Assembly: GCA_020850695.1 (NCBI GenBank)
Contig: JADZEF010000081.1
Span: 1-64,000, forward strand
Reading direction: 5' to 3'
Length of the DNA stretch: 64,000 nt
Source: Planctomycetaceae bacterium
GTDB taxonomy: Bacteria; Planctomycetota; Planctomycetia; Planctomycetales; Planctomycetaceae
Part shown: one piece after another, positions 17,938 through 27,400 of the stretch
Layout: each line of letters opens with the position of its first letter
Numbering within the stretch: the first letter of the stretch is position 1
Position numbers and translations under genes: made by a program
The notes under the pieces: generated by a model
Database searches by the model: none
Seen by the model: the letters and a program-made list of their open reading frames with translations, nothing else
What the model was told of the DNA's origin: nothing

Positions 17938-18364
17938 GGCGAGCGACTCGATCGGCCCGGTTCAACAAAACGCCAACTGTTCCGATTCAGCTTACCGTGG
18001 GTCGTAAGAGGTGTCTTGCATCGGAAGTGGACTGACAGCCGGCCAGTCCGCCGAAGCAACTCGTCATTTCCCTCTCGGCGGCCCCCCGTCCGTGCCGTCT
18101 TCTCCGGACCTCGCAGCGGACCGCTCAACGAAAGTCGACTTGTGAGACTGCCGCCGCCGGCCACCATCGCTTGGCGCTTCGCGTTCTTACGGGATGGAAA
18201 ATGGCAATATCGAAGCTCAAGGTGACGTTGAGAGGGCGTGCCAACTCTCCCACTTGACATTCCCCCCCGGCAATTCCAGACTCCGCGAAGAGTCCGGTGG
18301 TCGGCGGCGCGGGCCGCACGCCTCGGATTTTGGATGCCCCTCTCGTCGTTCTGGAGTGTCGGAC
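17938..18364. other. Divergent promoter region between oxidoreductase and PGK-like genes
   Basis: These 427 bases separate two divergent genes. No reading frame here has protein-like motifs. The PGK frame is open back to 18194, but that extension lacks homology. I could not pick out a convincing promoter pair. Confidence 0.35.
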
Positions 18365-19765
18365 GTGACCGTGTCGCCGGAGAAGACCGCTGCGTGGTGT
18401 ACTCAGCTCGTTCAGGAAACCGGGGGCTTCGCGCCGCTGGAAAAGTGCCTGGAGGCGATCCCGTCGCTTGATTCGCTCGCCAAGCTCCCCGCCGGAACGC
18501 GGATCCTCGTCCGCGGCGACACCGACGTGAAGGTCGACTCGTCCGGCAAGGTGAAAGAGGATGAACGGCTGAAGTCGCTCATCGGGACGCTCAAGTTCTG
18601 CCTCGAACACAAGTTCATCCCCATCCTCTACGGGCATATGGGCCGCAAGCCCGAGCTGTCGCTGGCCCCCGTCGCGAAGCACATCTCCGGCCTTTTGAGC
18701 GCCGCGGGCGCTCCGGCGACCGTCGATTTCGTTCCCGAGTGGATGAACAACGACACGGGTGAGATCCTCGACTCCGCCGTGGCCCAGGTGAGCAAGGCCG
18801 CTCCCGGAACGACGGTGCTGCTGGAAAACACCCGCCGCTACAGCCTTGAGCAGTACCTCTGGAAGGCGACTCCCGAGAGCATCGCGAGGGATGCGGGGAA
18901 GCTGGCGGCCTACGCCAACGGCATGCGGAAGCTGGCGGCGGTGCACATCAACGAAGGCTTCGCGTCGTCGAACATGGACCTCTCGTCGACGCTCGTTCCC
19001 CTCACCATGGACCAGGTCGCGTTGGGGGCCTACATTTCGAAGGAACTCCGCGAGCACGTCACCAAGACGCGGCTGGCCGAACTCGTCGTCTTCTCGGGCA
19101 TCAAGCTCGAGAAGCTGACCGACCTCGAGCAGATTCTCGCCCGCGGCACGGTGAAAATGGTGATCTGTGCGGGTTCGCTGGCGCTGTCGCTCATCAAGGC
19201 GGCCAAGCCCGACTTCAAGCTCGGCCTCTCCGGCGATCCGGTCAACAAGGAAATCTACATCGGCGAGAAGCACCTCGCACAGGCGCGGCGGATGCTGGAA
19301 GATGGCCGCAGCAAGGGGATCGAATTCGTGCTGCCGGTCGACTTCGTCCTGGGCGATGAGTCGGTCAGCGACTTCATTCCGGATGGCCAGGCGCAGTTCG
19401 ACGTCGGCCCGAAGACTCGCGCCGTGCAGCAGCAGAAGGTGGGCGAGTTCATCGAGTTCCACAATCAGAAGCTGGTCGCGGGCAAGGGGCCGGCCTACGC
19501 CTTCCACAACGGCGTCTTCGGCAAGTTCGAGGAAGAGCGGTTCTCGCACGGCACGCGCGAGTTCATGAAGCAGCTGAAGCGGTTGACCGAGGCGGGCGTG
19601 CAGACCTACGTCGGCGGCGGCGAAGGGGGCTCAGCCCTCATGCAGTACGGCGACGAAAGCTGGGTCACTCACTGCTTCACAGCCGGCGGGACCATTCTCA
19701 AGGCGCTCGGCAATGAACCGATTCCGTACCTCAAGGCACTCTACTTGAAGTGCCAGGGGACCTGA
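18365..19765 (+). CDS. Divergent phosphoglycerate kinase family protein
   Basis: A 466-residue protein recognisable as PGK, which interconverts 1,3-bisphosphoglycerate and 3-phosphoglycerate, but about 70 residues longer than usual. RILVRGDTDVKVDSSGKVKE matches the PGK strand with R-D-N-V, here R-G-D-T-D-V. LYGHMGRKP matches SHLGRP. LLENTRRY replaces LLENVRF. YVGGGEGGSALMQ followed by CFTAGGTILKALGNEPIPYL matches the C-terminal nucleotide motifs GGGDS and STGGGASLE. GTG 18365 is chosen as start because GGAG lies 8 bases upstream. GTG codons at 18356 and 18371 are alternatives. No gap or tpi gene is adjacent. Whether this is the main glycolytic enzyme or a specialised paralogue cannot be told from the window. 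Confidence 0.8.
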   Translation: MTVSPEKTAAWCTQLVQETGGFAPLEKCLEAIPSLDSLAKLPAGTRILVRGDTDVKVDSSGKVKEDERLKSLIGTLKFCLEHKFIPILYGHMGRKPELSLAPVAKHISGLLSAAGAPATVDFVPEWMNNDTGEILDSAVAQVSKAAPGTTVLLENTRRYSLEQYLWKATPESIARDAGKLAAYANGMRKLAAVHINEGFASSNMDLSSTLVPLTMDQVALGAYISKELREHVTKTRLAELVVFSGIKLEKLTDLEQILARGTVKMVICAGSLALSLIKAAKPDFKLGLSGDPVNKEIYIGEKHLAQARRMLEDGRSKGIEFVLPVDFVLGDESVSDFIPDGQAQFDVGPKTRAVQQQKVGEFIEFHNQKLVAGKGPAYAFHNGVFGKFEEERFSHGTREFMKQLKRLTEAGVQTYVGGGEGGSALMQYGDESWVTHCFTAGGTILKALGNEPIPYLKALYLKCQGT

Positions 19766-19796
19766 GACGCTCGCTGACAGGACATGCGGAACTCGA

Positions 19797-19852
19797 GACG
19801 CCGGTGCTGCATCTGGCGGGGAACGATCCCTGACCGACGCAGCACCGGCGTT
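19797..19852 (+). terminator. Hairpin after the PGK-like gene
   Basis: A perfect 13-bp inverted repeat has arms 19798-19810 and 19839-19851 around a 28-base loop. It begins 32 bases past the stop and is followed by TTGTCGCTTC. The loop is long for a classic terminator. Confidence 0.45.
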
Positions 19853-19945
19853 GTCGCTTCGCTGACGGGGCACTCGTCCCTTGCGCGCTTCATCTTCCAT
19901 CGCTCTCCATCCGTGGAGATGCCCGACGGACGCCGGACGGCAAAT

Positions 19946-20239
19946 CTACTCGCCACTCCGGGAAGCGCGCCGCCAGTGACCCGAGTCGGTCGCCGCGGAA
20001 TCCTGAACGGTGATCCGGTCGACGACGCGACGGACGCCGATCACGTGCTGCGCGCACTTCAGTGCGACCTGGCGGTCGTAATACCGCCGGACCACTCCGC
20101 TCAGAACGATTCCCCCCTCATCTTCACCAATCTCGATCTGCCCGCGGCGCAATCCCGCCCGCGATTCGATCAATGCCCCCACCCGTTCCTTCAGTGTCGG
20201 TTCCGTGATGGCCGACCGACCGTCCAAGATCGTCAACAT
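19946..20239 (-). CDS. Small BON-domain protein
   Basis: A 97-residue protein starting at ATG 20239 with a strong GGGAGGA ribosome-binding site 6 bases upstream. Residues 15-85 resemble a single BON domain: LKERVGALIESRAGLRRGQI, then EDEGGIVLSGVVRRYYDRQV, then VIGVRRVVDRITV, the hydrophobic-glycine pattern of OsmY-type domains. BON domains bind phospholipid or other ligands and usually occur in exported proteins. Here there is no signal peptide, so it is probably cytoplasmic or membrane-surface. It ends close to the PGK hairpin, convergent with pgk. The C-terminal tail (DSGHWRRASRSGE) is unstructured. Confidence 0.8.
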   Translation of the reverse strand: MLTILDGRSAITEPTLKERVGALIESRAGLRRGQIEIGEDEGGIVLSGVVRRYYDRQVALKCAQHVIGVRRVVDRITVQDSAATDSGHWRRASRSGE

Positions 20240-20945
20240 GTGTGGTCCTCCCCGCGTTCCGTCCGAATCATTCATGTGATGGGGACATCGAGTCCCGATG
20301 CTCTCGAAGCATCGTCTTCGACCGGCCATCCGATGATGCTTCACACGACGGTGCGCGACGAGAATTGCCACGCGGGGCAATCCGAACGGAGCGGCCTGGA
20401 AGTGCGAAGAGTGGGCGGAAGAAAGACGAGCCGCGACGGTCTCGTTTGGCCCAGGTCGAAGGGTGCATCAGCATTCGTCACGTTACTCCGAATGCTTCAT
20501 CGTTCCAAGAAGATTCCAGCGTTGCGGTATATGCCTCGCATTTCGGGCCGGACTCCGACGCGTGCACCTTCTCTTTGGTACACCGCCAATCGTCCACGAC
20601 GATCGGTCCGCAGATCCACTTTGCCGCTTGCTTCCACACGGCTTCTCGCGGAAGACAAAAGCGTTCAACAGGAGCACGCAGAGGAGGCAGAGAAAATGCA
20701 GGTGTCGATAGGAAGCGGCCGATTCCGCATGCGACATGAGTTCTTTCGCCTCTGCTTGTCTTCTCTCTGCTTCCCCTGCTTGATCCTGCAAATCGCCTTT
20801 TGCCTTCTGCATTGGAGTGCTCCGAGCATCCGAGGCGCACGGAGCGCGGGAGACAAGTGACACGAGACATGCTCAGAAGCACGGCCACGCATTGAAGGAT
20901 GCAACTGACGCCGTCTTGCCACTGGCCGGACAGTCGTCCGGGACG
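20240..20945. other. 706-bp gap without a supported gene
   Basis: The gap contains several short open frames on both strands, none with domain motifs. The part from about 20640 to 20800 is purine-rich on one strand (repeated GCAGAGGAGG, GCAGAGAGAAG) and looks like low-complexity non-coding sequence or the remains of an eroded gene. Confidence 0.35.
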
Positions 20946-21830
20946 CTACTCGGCGGGATGACGCCAGTGCTCCCAGGCCCGTTGAAGGAATCCGGCGAAA
21001 TCCCGCGGGCGGAAAAGATAGGCCTGAGGGGCTTCCCGTTCGATCGTGCGAGTGACTTCGCTTTGCTTCTCCTCGAGTGCGGCCACCAGAGATTCGGCCA
21101 AACCTTGCGGTAGCCGATCCAGGGTGGGACGGTCGACCGCTTCGCGAAAAACCGACAGGTCATGCTGCCGTCCGAGAAGATCCCCGAGTCGCAGCCAGAG
21201 ATCGTGCTCGGGTGAAAGTCGCGACGGGCAAGCCTTGTGCATCAATTCCAGTTGATACTGAGTGCGTTTGACAGTCTTGCGCACCTTGTGAAGCAGACGG
21301 TCCGATGCGGAATGCAGGCCCGGCTTCACGATCCGGTGGCCGCGACGGTATTCCTTCCGCACGGCATCGAGAAACCACGGGGCTTTCGTCGAGGGAAGCT
21401 CCACCTGCTTCCATTCGCGATCGATGGCGTCCAGATCGCCCAGCCACGCGGTCTCTTCTGGACCTTTTTCCGCATCCTGAGAATGGCGTTGCGCCAAGGC
21501 CTCCCAGTTCATCGCCTGGTCGATGTCGGTCGTCCCGACCAATCGTTCGCAGAACTCCTTCCAGATCGACCGCATCACTTCGGCGTCCCGACGCGGTCCG
21601 ATGGGGTGGCGAAAATGCTGAATGGCATGCTCAAACGCCTTGCCTTCCGAGCCCGGAATCAGGCACGCGATGGCCACCAACCGCTTCGTGGCTTTGCTGA
21701 TTTCGTGCAGCGCCTTCTCGCTTGTCTCAGTCTGAGGGATCAGTTCTCGGATCGACTGCAGCAGGTCGTCGACAATCCGCCGAAGCGATTCTGCCGCCGT
21801 TTCATGCTTCCGAAATGCGAATCCAGACAT
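20946..21830 (-). CDS. CHAD-domain protein
   Basis: A 294-residue helical protein with conserved His and basic residues spread through two CHAD halves. KALHEISKATKRLVAIACLI (40-59) is in the first half, and LLHKVRKTVKRTQYQLELM (184-202) with LGDLLGRQHDLSVFRE (226-241) is in the second. CHAD domains bind inorganic polyphosphate through these His, Lys and Arg residues. Some CHAD proteins are fused to CYTH-type triphosphatases; this one stands alone. No signal peptide is present, so it is cytoplasmic. A polyphosphate kinase is not seen nearby, but a Ppx/GppA-like gene lies at 48.4 kb. The start at ATG 21830 gives a natural N-terminus (MSGFAFRKHETAAESL). Confidence 0.85.
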   Translation of the reverse strand: MSGFAFRKHETAAESLRRIVDDLLQSIRELIPQTETSEKALHEISKATKRLVAIACLIPGSEGKAFEHAIQHFRHPIGPRRDAEVMRSIWKEFCERLVGTTDIDQAMNWEALAQRHSQDAEKGPEETAWLGDLDAIDREWKQVELPSTKAPWFLDAVRKEYRRGHRIVKPGLHSASDRLLHKVRKTVKRTQYQLELMHKACPSRLSPEHDLWLRLGDLLGRQHDLSVFREAVDRPTLDRLPQGLAESLVAALEEKQSEVTRTIEREAPQAYLFRPRDFAGFLQRAWEHWRHPAE

Positions 21831-22400
21831 GTCTCGCTCTCGTCACGCGCCACCGGGGCACGGCGCATCACCCGGCCGAAAAGACACGAGAGGGTTTCTG
21901 CGGTCCGTCGGCCGGGGAGGAACTCGTGAGCCAACAGGAGACTGCCGGCCGGTTGGACGTTCCACGATCGATCGAGTCTCACGTGGAAGGGCTCCCTTGG
22001 CAATGGCAGACGGCCGGTCACTCCGCGATCGACGAACCGCATGGGAACGACACGCCAACGGCGCGTTTCCGCGCATTCACCGCTTGCGCCTCGCAACGGA
22101 TTTCATTCCGCCGGCCTTCGTGGAGGCACGTGGCGTCGAACCGCGCGCGACGACGCGGCCTCGAGACGGTCACGGAAGTCGATTCCCGAGTTAAGATCGA
22201 GGCCCCGCTCCGGCCGATGCCCGATGCATGGCCGGAGCGGGGCAATTCGCGGGAGTACTGCGACGCGGAATTCTGTATCGCTGGCGCCGCGCTCGACCGG
22301 ATCCTGATGCGGACGGCCGAGCCAGCCTGCTTCGATTGTCGAGCGCCTTGGCGACCGCGGCATGCGAAGGGCGCCGCCGTCAGCGATTCGCCACATTGGC
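21831..22400. other. 570-bp gap without a supported gene
   Basis: Open frames occur on both strands because of high GC, but none shows recognisable motifs, a signal peptide or a good ribosome-binding site. The region separates the divergent halves of the CHAD and methyltransferase neighbourhood. Confidence 0.35.
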
Positions 22401-23480
22401 TTACTGCTGATGCACCAACGCGGCTTGCGCCGGAACGGAACGCGAGAGGGAGTGCGCCTCATCCAGTCGGTGGCGCCGCAGGGCCGGTTGGCGAGCCACG
22501 AAATTCATGATGATGCCGGTCTCGTCGCGGAACATCTGCAGGCGATCGGCGTCATAACCGGCCCTGGCAAAAAGCTCACGGCAGTCGGCCTCCGTCCGCT
22601 CATAGAAGAACCAGTCGACGTGCCACTGGTACTCGGCCGCCACATACTGCGTGGAGTCCTTGAAGGCCACATAGACGATGCCGTCCGGCGACACGGATTC
22701 GCGCCATCCCTCCAGGATCCGAAGGAGATAGCGATCCGGGATGTAGTCGCAGAGGCCGACGCTGTAAATGATGTCGCACTCTCCAAAGGTGGCGAGATTC
22801 GCCTTAGCCGATGACATCTTCAATGCGTTGTAGCGGAAGCAACTCAGCTCGACTGAATCCTGGAGATTCGGATCGATATGCGTCCGCAGGTATTCCAGCG
22901 CCTGGTCGTCCGTGTCGACGCATTTGAGGGCGATCCCCGGCTTGGCGGAAAGAAACCCGACGGCATATTCGCGACCCGGGCCCGAGGCGACATCCAGAAT
23001 CGACACGCGCTTCGCCCGGTGGAGCGTCTCTCGAATCAGGAACGTCTGGATGCCGTCCAAACGTCCCCGCACCGCCCGCGCCAGGTCGGATTTCAGAAAG
23101 TACCGGTCGAGGTAGCCGCCAAAGCCCTTCGATTTCGGCAACTGCTCGTAGATGCCGGTCAGCGTTTCGAAGTCGCCGGGATAGCCGCGAGGCTTCAATT
23201 TGGCGCGCTGCATGAACCAGCTCTGGTCGAACCAGGGCGCGATCTCCTGTCGAAATCGCTCCTGGGCGGGCTTGAGCTCTTCCGAAGTCAGCTCGCACTC
23301 CACCGCCTTGCAAGCCTCTCGCGAATGATGGATCGCCGCGGTCAACTTTTCGAGCAGGTCGTCGGATTCGGGGTCGTCGTCAGGGTCGGCCTGCGCCTCA
23401 ATGGCGGCCAATGCTTTCTTGAACTCCTCGACATCCTGCGAAAAGAATTGACGGAGGGGGGTGTGAACAGAACTGCTCAT
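22401..23480 (-). CDS. Class I SAM-dependent methyltransferase (PhcB-like subgroup possible)
   Basis: A 359-residue protein. Residues 1-125 are helical and acidic (EAQADPDDDPESDDLLEKL). LKPRGYPGDFETLTGIYE precedes the methyltransferase core. The SAM-binding motif I is SILDVASGPGREYAVGF, motif II is ALKCVDTDDQALEY, and motif IV is CDIIYSVGLCDYI. The GYPGDFE segment is characteristic of a subgroup annotated as extracellular-factor (3-hydroxypalmitate methyl ester) biosynthesis proteins related to PhcB, but I cannot confirm that substrate. ATG 23480 was chosen; the frame extends to 23552 without homology. It is a single gene, with no phcSRQ-type sensor genes next to it. The C-terminal 30 residues look disordered. 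Confidence 0.8.
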   Translation of the reverse strand: MSSSVHTPLRQFFSQDVEEFKKALAAIEAQADPDDDPESDDLLEKLTAAIHHSREACKAVECELTSEELKPAQERFRQEIAPWFDQSWFMQRAKLKPRGYPGDFETLTGIYEQLPKSKGFGGYLDRYFLKSDLARAVRGRLDGIQTFLIRETLHRAKRVSILDVASGPGREYAVGFLSAKPGIALKCVDTDDQALEYLRTHIDPNLQDSVELSCFRYNALKMSSAKANLATFGECDIIYSVGLCDYIPDRYLLRILEGWRESVSPDGIVYVAFKDSTQYVAAEYQWHVDWFFYERTEADCRELFARAGYDADRLQMFRDETGIIMNFVARQPALRRHRLDEAHSLSRSVPAQAALVHQQ

Positions 23481-23784
23481 GTGAATTCCGACTGGAACGA
23501 GCGAAGGGAAAAGAACGGTTTTGATTGTTCCAGTGCTTAGAACACTTATCAATATCCTAGCGGATAATCTCCAAAGACCGGTGGTGCCACCCCCAGTGCA
23601 ACCGTGAGAACCGTCAAGGTTTATGGTTTTGCGAAATTTTCCTGAATTCCCTAGAGCGCCATTTTGTTGCTTTGGAGGGACATCGGTCCCACGTGATTCC
23701 CAAGCCCATCAGGGGAAACGACTCATTCGCCTCCTGATGCAGCGGCATGAGCTATGGAACTGCTGACGGGTAACGCGGCGCTCC
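23481..23784. other. Divergent region upstream of methyltransferase and kinase genes
   Basis: About 300 AT-richer bases (notably 23510-23660) with no protein-like frame. It should contain promoters for both divergent genes, but I see no unambiguous -35/-10 pair. Confidence 0.35.
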
Positions 23785-24426
23785 GTGCGTCGCAGGCGAT
23801 CCGCGCCAGTTGTGGGAAGCGACGTGACCGCATCGAGGGGAACCGCAAGAGAATCCCAGCCGTCCTCCGGAGATGTTCTCGCCGGACGGTTTCGCCTCGG
23901 CGCGCGCGTGGAGCAGTTCGGGGCGACCGAGGTGTTCGAGGGGATCGATGCGTCCAACAGCTCAAATGTGCTGCTGCGGTCGCTGCGGCTCGATGGTTTT
24001 CCGTCGGGACTCCCCATCCGCCTCGCGCATGAAGCCGCAGTCCTGGCGCGCCTCAACCACCCTCATCTGGTGCCACTCGTGTTCCAGGGACGAGAGGATG
24101 GCCGATTCTGGCTGGTGACTCGCCAGCCAGAGGATGGCGTCACACTGAAGGCCCGCCTCCAGGCCGGGCCCCTGTCGACGATGGATGCGATTTCGACATG
24201 CCTCGGCGTGCTGGGCGGACTGGCGGAGCTGCATCGGCATGGAATCCTGCATACGGGGATTCAGCCGAGCGACATCATCTGCATCAAGCAGGATGCCGGA
24301 ACGACCTCCCTCCTGAGCTGGCCAGGTGCCCTTGAGTTACTCCTCTGCGAATCGTCCTCCGCGACCGCACTGCTCGACGTCTCGCGATATTCCGCGCCAG
24401 AACGCAGTCAGATCATTTGTGGTTAG
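23785..24426 (+). pseudogene. N-terminal pseudokinase fragment of an interrupted hybrid kinase
   Basis: This 213-residue frame (GTG start; GTG 23824 is an alternative) encodes the first part of a Ser/Thr-kinase-like domain: LAGRFRLGARVEQFGATEVFEG, then ARLNHPHLVPLVFQG, then ISTCLGVLGGLAELHRHGILH and RYSAPERSQ. It ends in TAG at 24424-24426. The bases after the stop, read in the same frame, give VSESSDLYSVGCLLFHSLVG, which is the next conserved kinase segment (DLYSLGxxLY). The domain is therefore continuous apart from one amber codon, consistent with a TGG to TAG change. The domain is also catalytically degenerate: the HRD loop reads HTGIQPSD, no DFG is present, and the strand-3 lysine is missing. 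It is probably a ligand-binding pseudokinase rather than an enzyme. Confidence 0.8.
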
Positions 24427-24480
24427 GTATCGGAATCTTCAGATCTATACTCGGTCGGTTGTCTCCTGTTCCATTCCCTC

Positions 24481-27400
24481 GTGGGACACCCCCCGTACGA
24501 CGGTGCTGATCTCAATCAGCTTCTGTGGCATCAGGCCACGCAGCCGCTGCGCGGTCCGCGGGAACTGGGCGTCGATGTTCCTCGCGCGCTCGACGAACTC
24601 CTGCAGCGACTTCTGGCGCGAGAGGTTCATGCGCGCTACCAGACGGCAGAGGCCGTCCGCCATGACCTGCAGAACCTTCTAGCCGGACTGCGGGCGGGCA
24701 TTGCTGATCCGGATCTGACGATCGGGGCGCACGATCATCGCGGGTCGCTCGCACGGCCGGCGTTCGTGGCGCGGCAGGCGGAAGTCGCGATCCTGGACAA
24801 GCAGATCGAGCTGACCCGCGCCGGAACGCCGCAGCTGACGGTCGTGGAAGGGCAATCGGGCTACGGCAAGACGCGGCTCCTGTCCGAGTTCGCAGTCCGC
24901 TGCACGAAGGCCGGGCTATGGGTGTTCGAAGGGCGGGCCACCCCGGACGTCGGGCAGCCGTTCCAGCTCTTTGAAGGCGTCGCGGCGTCGTTTCTTTCGG
25001 CCGCCCAATCGCAAACGCGGTTGGCGGACCATGTCAACGCGCGGCTTCAGGGACAAACGGCCGACCTCGTTGCGGCCTTGCCGACTCTCGCCCGGGTGCT
25101 CCGAAGCGAGGAGACGCAAGGACCGTCCGTCGTCGCAGGCGAGTCGCGATTACTGGCGGCGATGGCCGACTTTCTGGACGCCCTGGGAACGAGCGAACAT
25201 CCGGCGGTCGTTATCCTGGATGACGTCCAGTGGGCGGATGACCTGCTGTATCGAATGATGCTGCGGTGGCAGGTTCTCCAGGCCCAGCGCCCCGGAGAAA
25301 AGCGATACGTCCAGCTCGTCGTCGCCTACCGTTCGGATGAAGTGTCGGAGACGAACCCGCTTCGCCGCATTGAGCCGGGAGTGCGGATTGGCGTCGGGCC
25401 GCTCAAGGACTCCGAGATCCTTCGGCTGCTGGAATCGATGGCTGGTCCGCTGCCTCCGCCGGCGGTCGAAGTCGTCACGCGACTGGCCGACGGCAGTCCG
25501 TTCATGGCGTCGGCCATCCTTCACGGACTGGTCGAATCGAGGGCGTTGATCTCGGAATCGCAGACCTGGAAAGTCGACCTGAAGGCGCTCGACGTCGTGC
25601 GATCGTCGCGGCATGCGGCGGCGTTCCTCGCCCGGCGGCTCAGCCAGCTCGATCCGGTCACGCTGGCCTTTCTCGAAGCGGGCGCGCTGCTGGGATCCGA
25701 GTTCTCGCTCGAAATGGCCGTCACGCTCAGCGAACTCCCCACCACGGACGCCTTGAATGCCGCCAACGATGCGCGGCAGCGGCATCTCCTCTGGTGGAAC
25801 TGGAACGATGTCTGCGCGTTCGTCCACGACAAGATCCGCGAGACGTTGCTCGAACGTCAGGCGCCGGAGAAGAAGACGCAGCTCCATTCGCGAGCCGCGG
25901 ACCATCTGCTGAAGCAGGCCGTGGTTCCGCACGCCGAACTCGCGATCCATCTCGATGCCGCGGGACGGAGCGAGGAAGCCCTGCAACACGCGCTCGTCGC
26001 GGCGGCAGACGCTCGAGAGCAGCATGCCCTCGAGCTGTCAGAGAATCTCTTTCGCATCGCCGAGCGGGCCGCAGCGCAAAAGCCGGCGGCCATTCGGTTC
26101 CAGATTGCCGAGGGGCTCGGCTCGGTCCAGATGCTGCGTGGTCGATATGCTGAAGCGGGAGAGCAGTTCAACCGGGCCGCCGACTTCGCCGAAGGCCCCG
26201 AGTCGCGGGCCGAGGTCAGTTGCAAGCGAGGCGAATTGTCGATCAAGCGAGGGGATATGCATGCCGCCCTCGCGCAGTATTCCGAGGGATTGCGGACCAT
26301 TGGCTTCCGGGTGCCCGTCTGGCGCGTCACGGTGGCCGCCTGGCTCTCGTGGGAAATCCTCGTCCAGGCGCTGCACACGGTTTTCCATGGGTGGTTCGTG
26401 CATCGAACGCCGCGGCCTCCCGACGCGCGTGAACGTCTCGCCATGCGCATGCTCAGCGGGTATGCGCACGCCTGCTGGTATTGCCGAAGCCTGCCGTTGG
26501 CCATGTGGGCTCACCTGCGGTGCATGAATCGCGGCGAGACTTATGCGCCGACCCTAGAGCTGGCGCAAGCCTATTCGGACCATGCGCCGGCAATGGTTCT
26601 GTTGCGGTGGATCGGACGCGGAACCACGTATGCCGAGCGGTCGCTCGCCATTCGACGCGACCAGAACGACCTCTGGGGCCAGGGGCAGTCGCTGCATTAC
26701 TACGGCGTGGTGCAGTATGCGGCAGGACGCTACGACGAGTGCATTGAGCTGTGCGGGCGGGCAGTGCGGATCCTCGAACGTCTGGGCGATTACTGGCAGG
26801 TGCATATTGCCCGGTACCAGATCGCCGCGGCGCGGCTGCACCTGGGTGACCTCCGCGGGGCGGCGGACGAATCGCAGCGGAACCATGCCTCGGGAATGAT
26901 GGTGGGAGACGAGCAGGCATCGGGCATCATCCTCGACGTTTGGGCCCGCGCGACCGCCGGACGCGTTCCCGCCGACCTGCTTCAACGGGAACTCGCCCGC
27001 GAGCGACATGACGCGCAGGGAACCGCTCAGGTCCTTCTGGCATCTGCCGTGCAGGATCTTTATCTCGGCGAAGCGCTCCGATCGGTGGTGACGCTCGAAC
27101 GGGCCCGCTCCATCGTCGAGACGAGCGGCGTGCGGAACCCCTACACATTGCCGGTCTACGTGTGGCTGGCGACCGCCTCCCGGATCGTCGCCGAGCGCGA
27201 CCATTCGCTCGACCTTTCGATGCGCCGCCGGCACATGGCAATTGCCGAATCGGCCCTGCGCGTGGCCACGCGGGAATCGTGGCGGTTCCGCAATGACCTT
27301 TCCCGAATCCTCCGCGAAAAAGCCCTGCTCGCCGTGATGCGCGGACGGCCGTCCCGCGCACGGAGGCTCTTCAACCGCAGCCTGGCGAAGGCGGAATCCC

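Noticed and set aside
19784-20860. 358-codon plus-strand frame over the BON gene and following gap
   Set aside because: No domain; the BON frame has a strong ribosome-binding site on the other strand.
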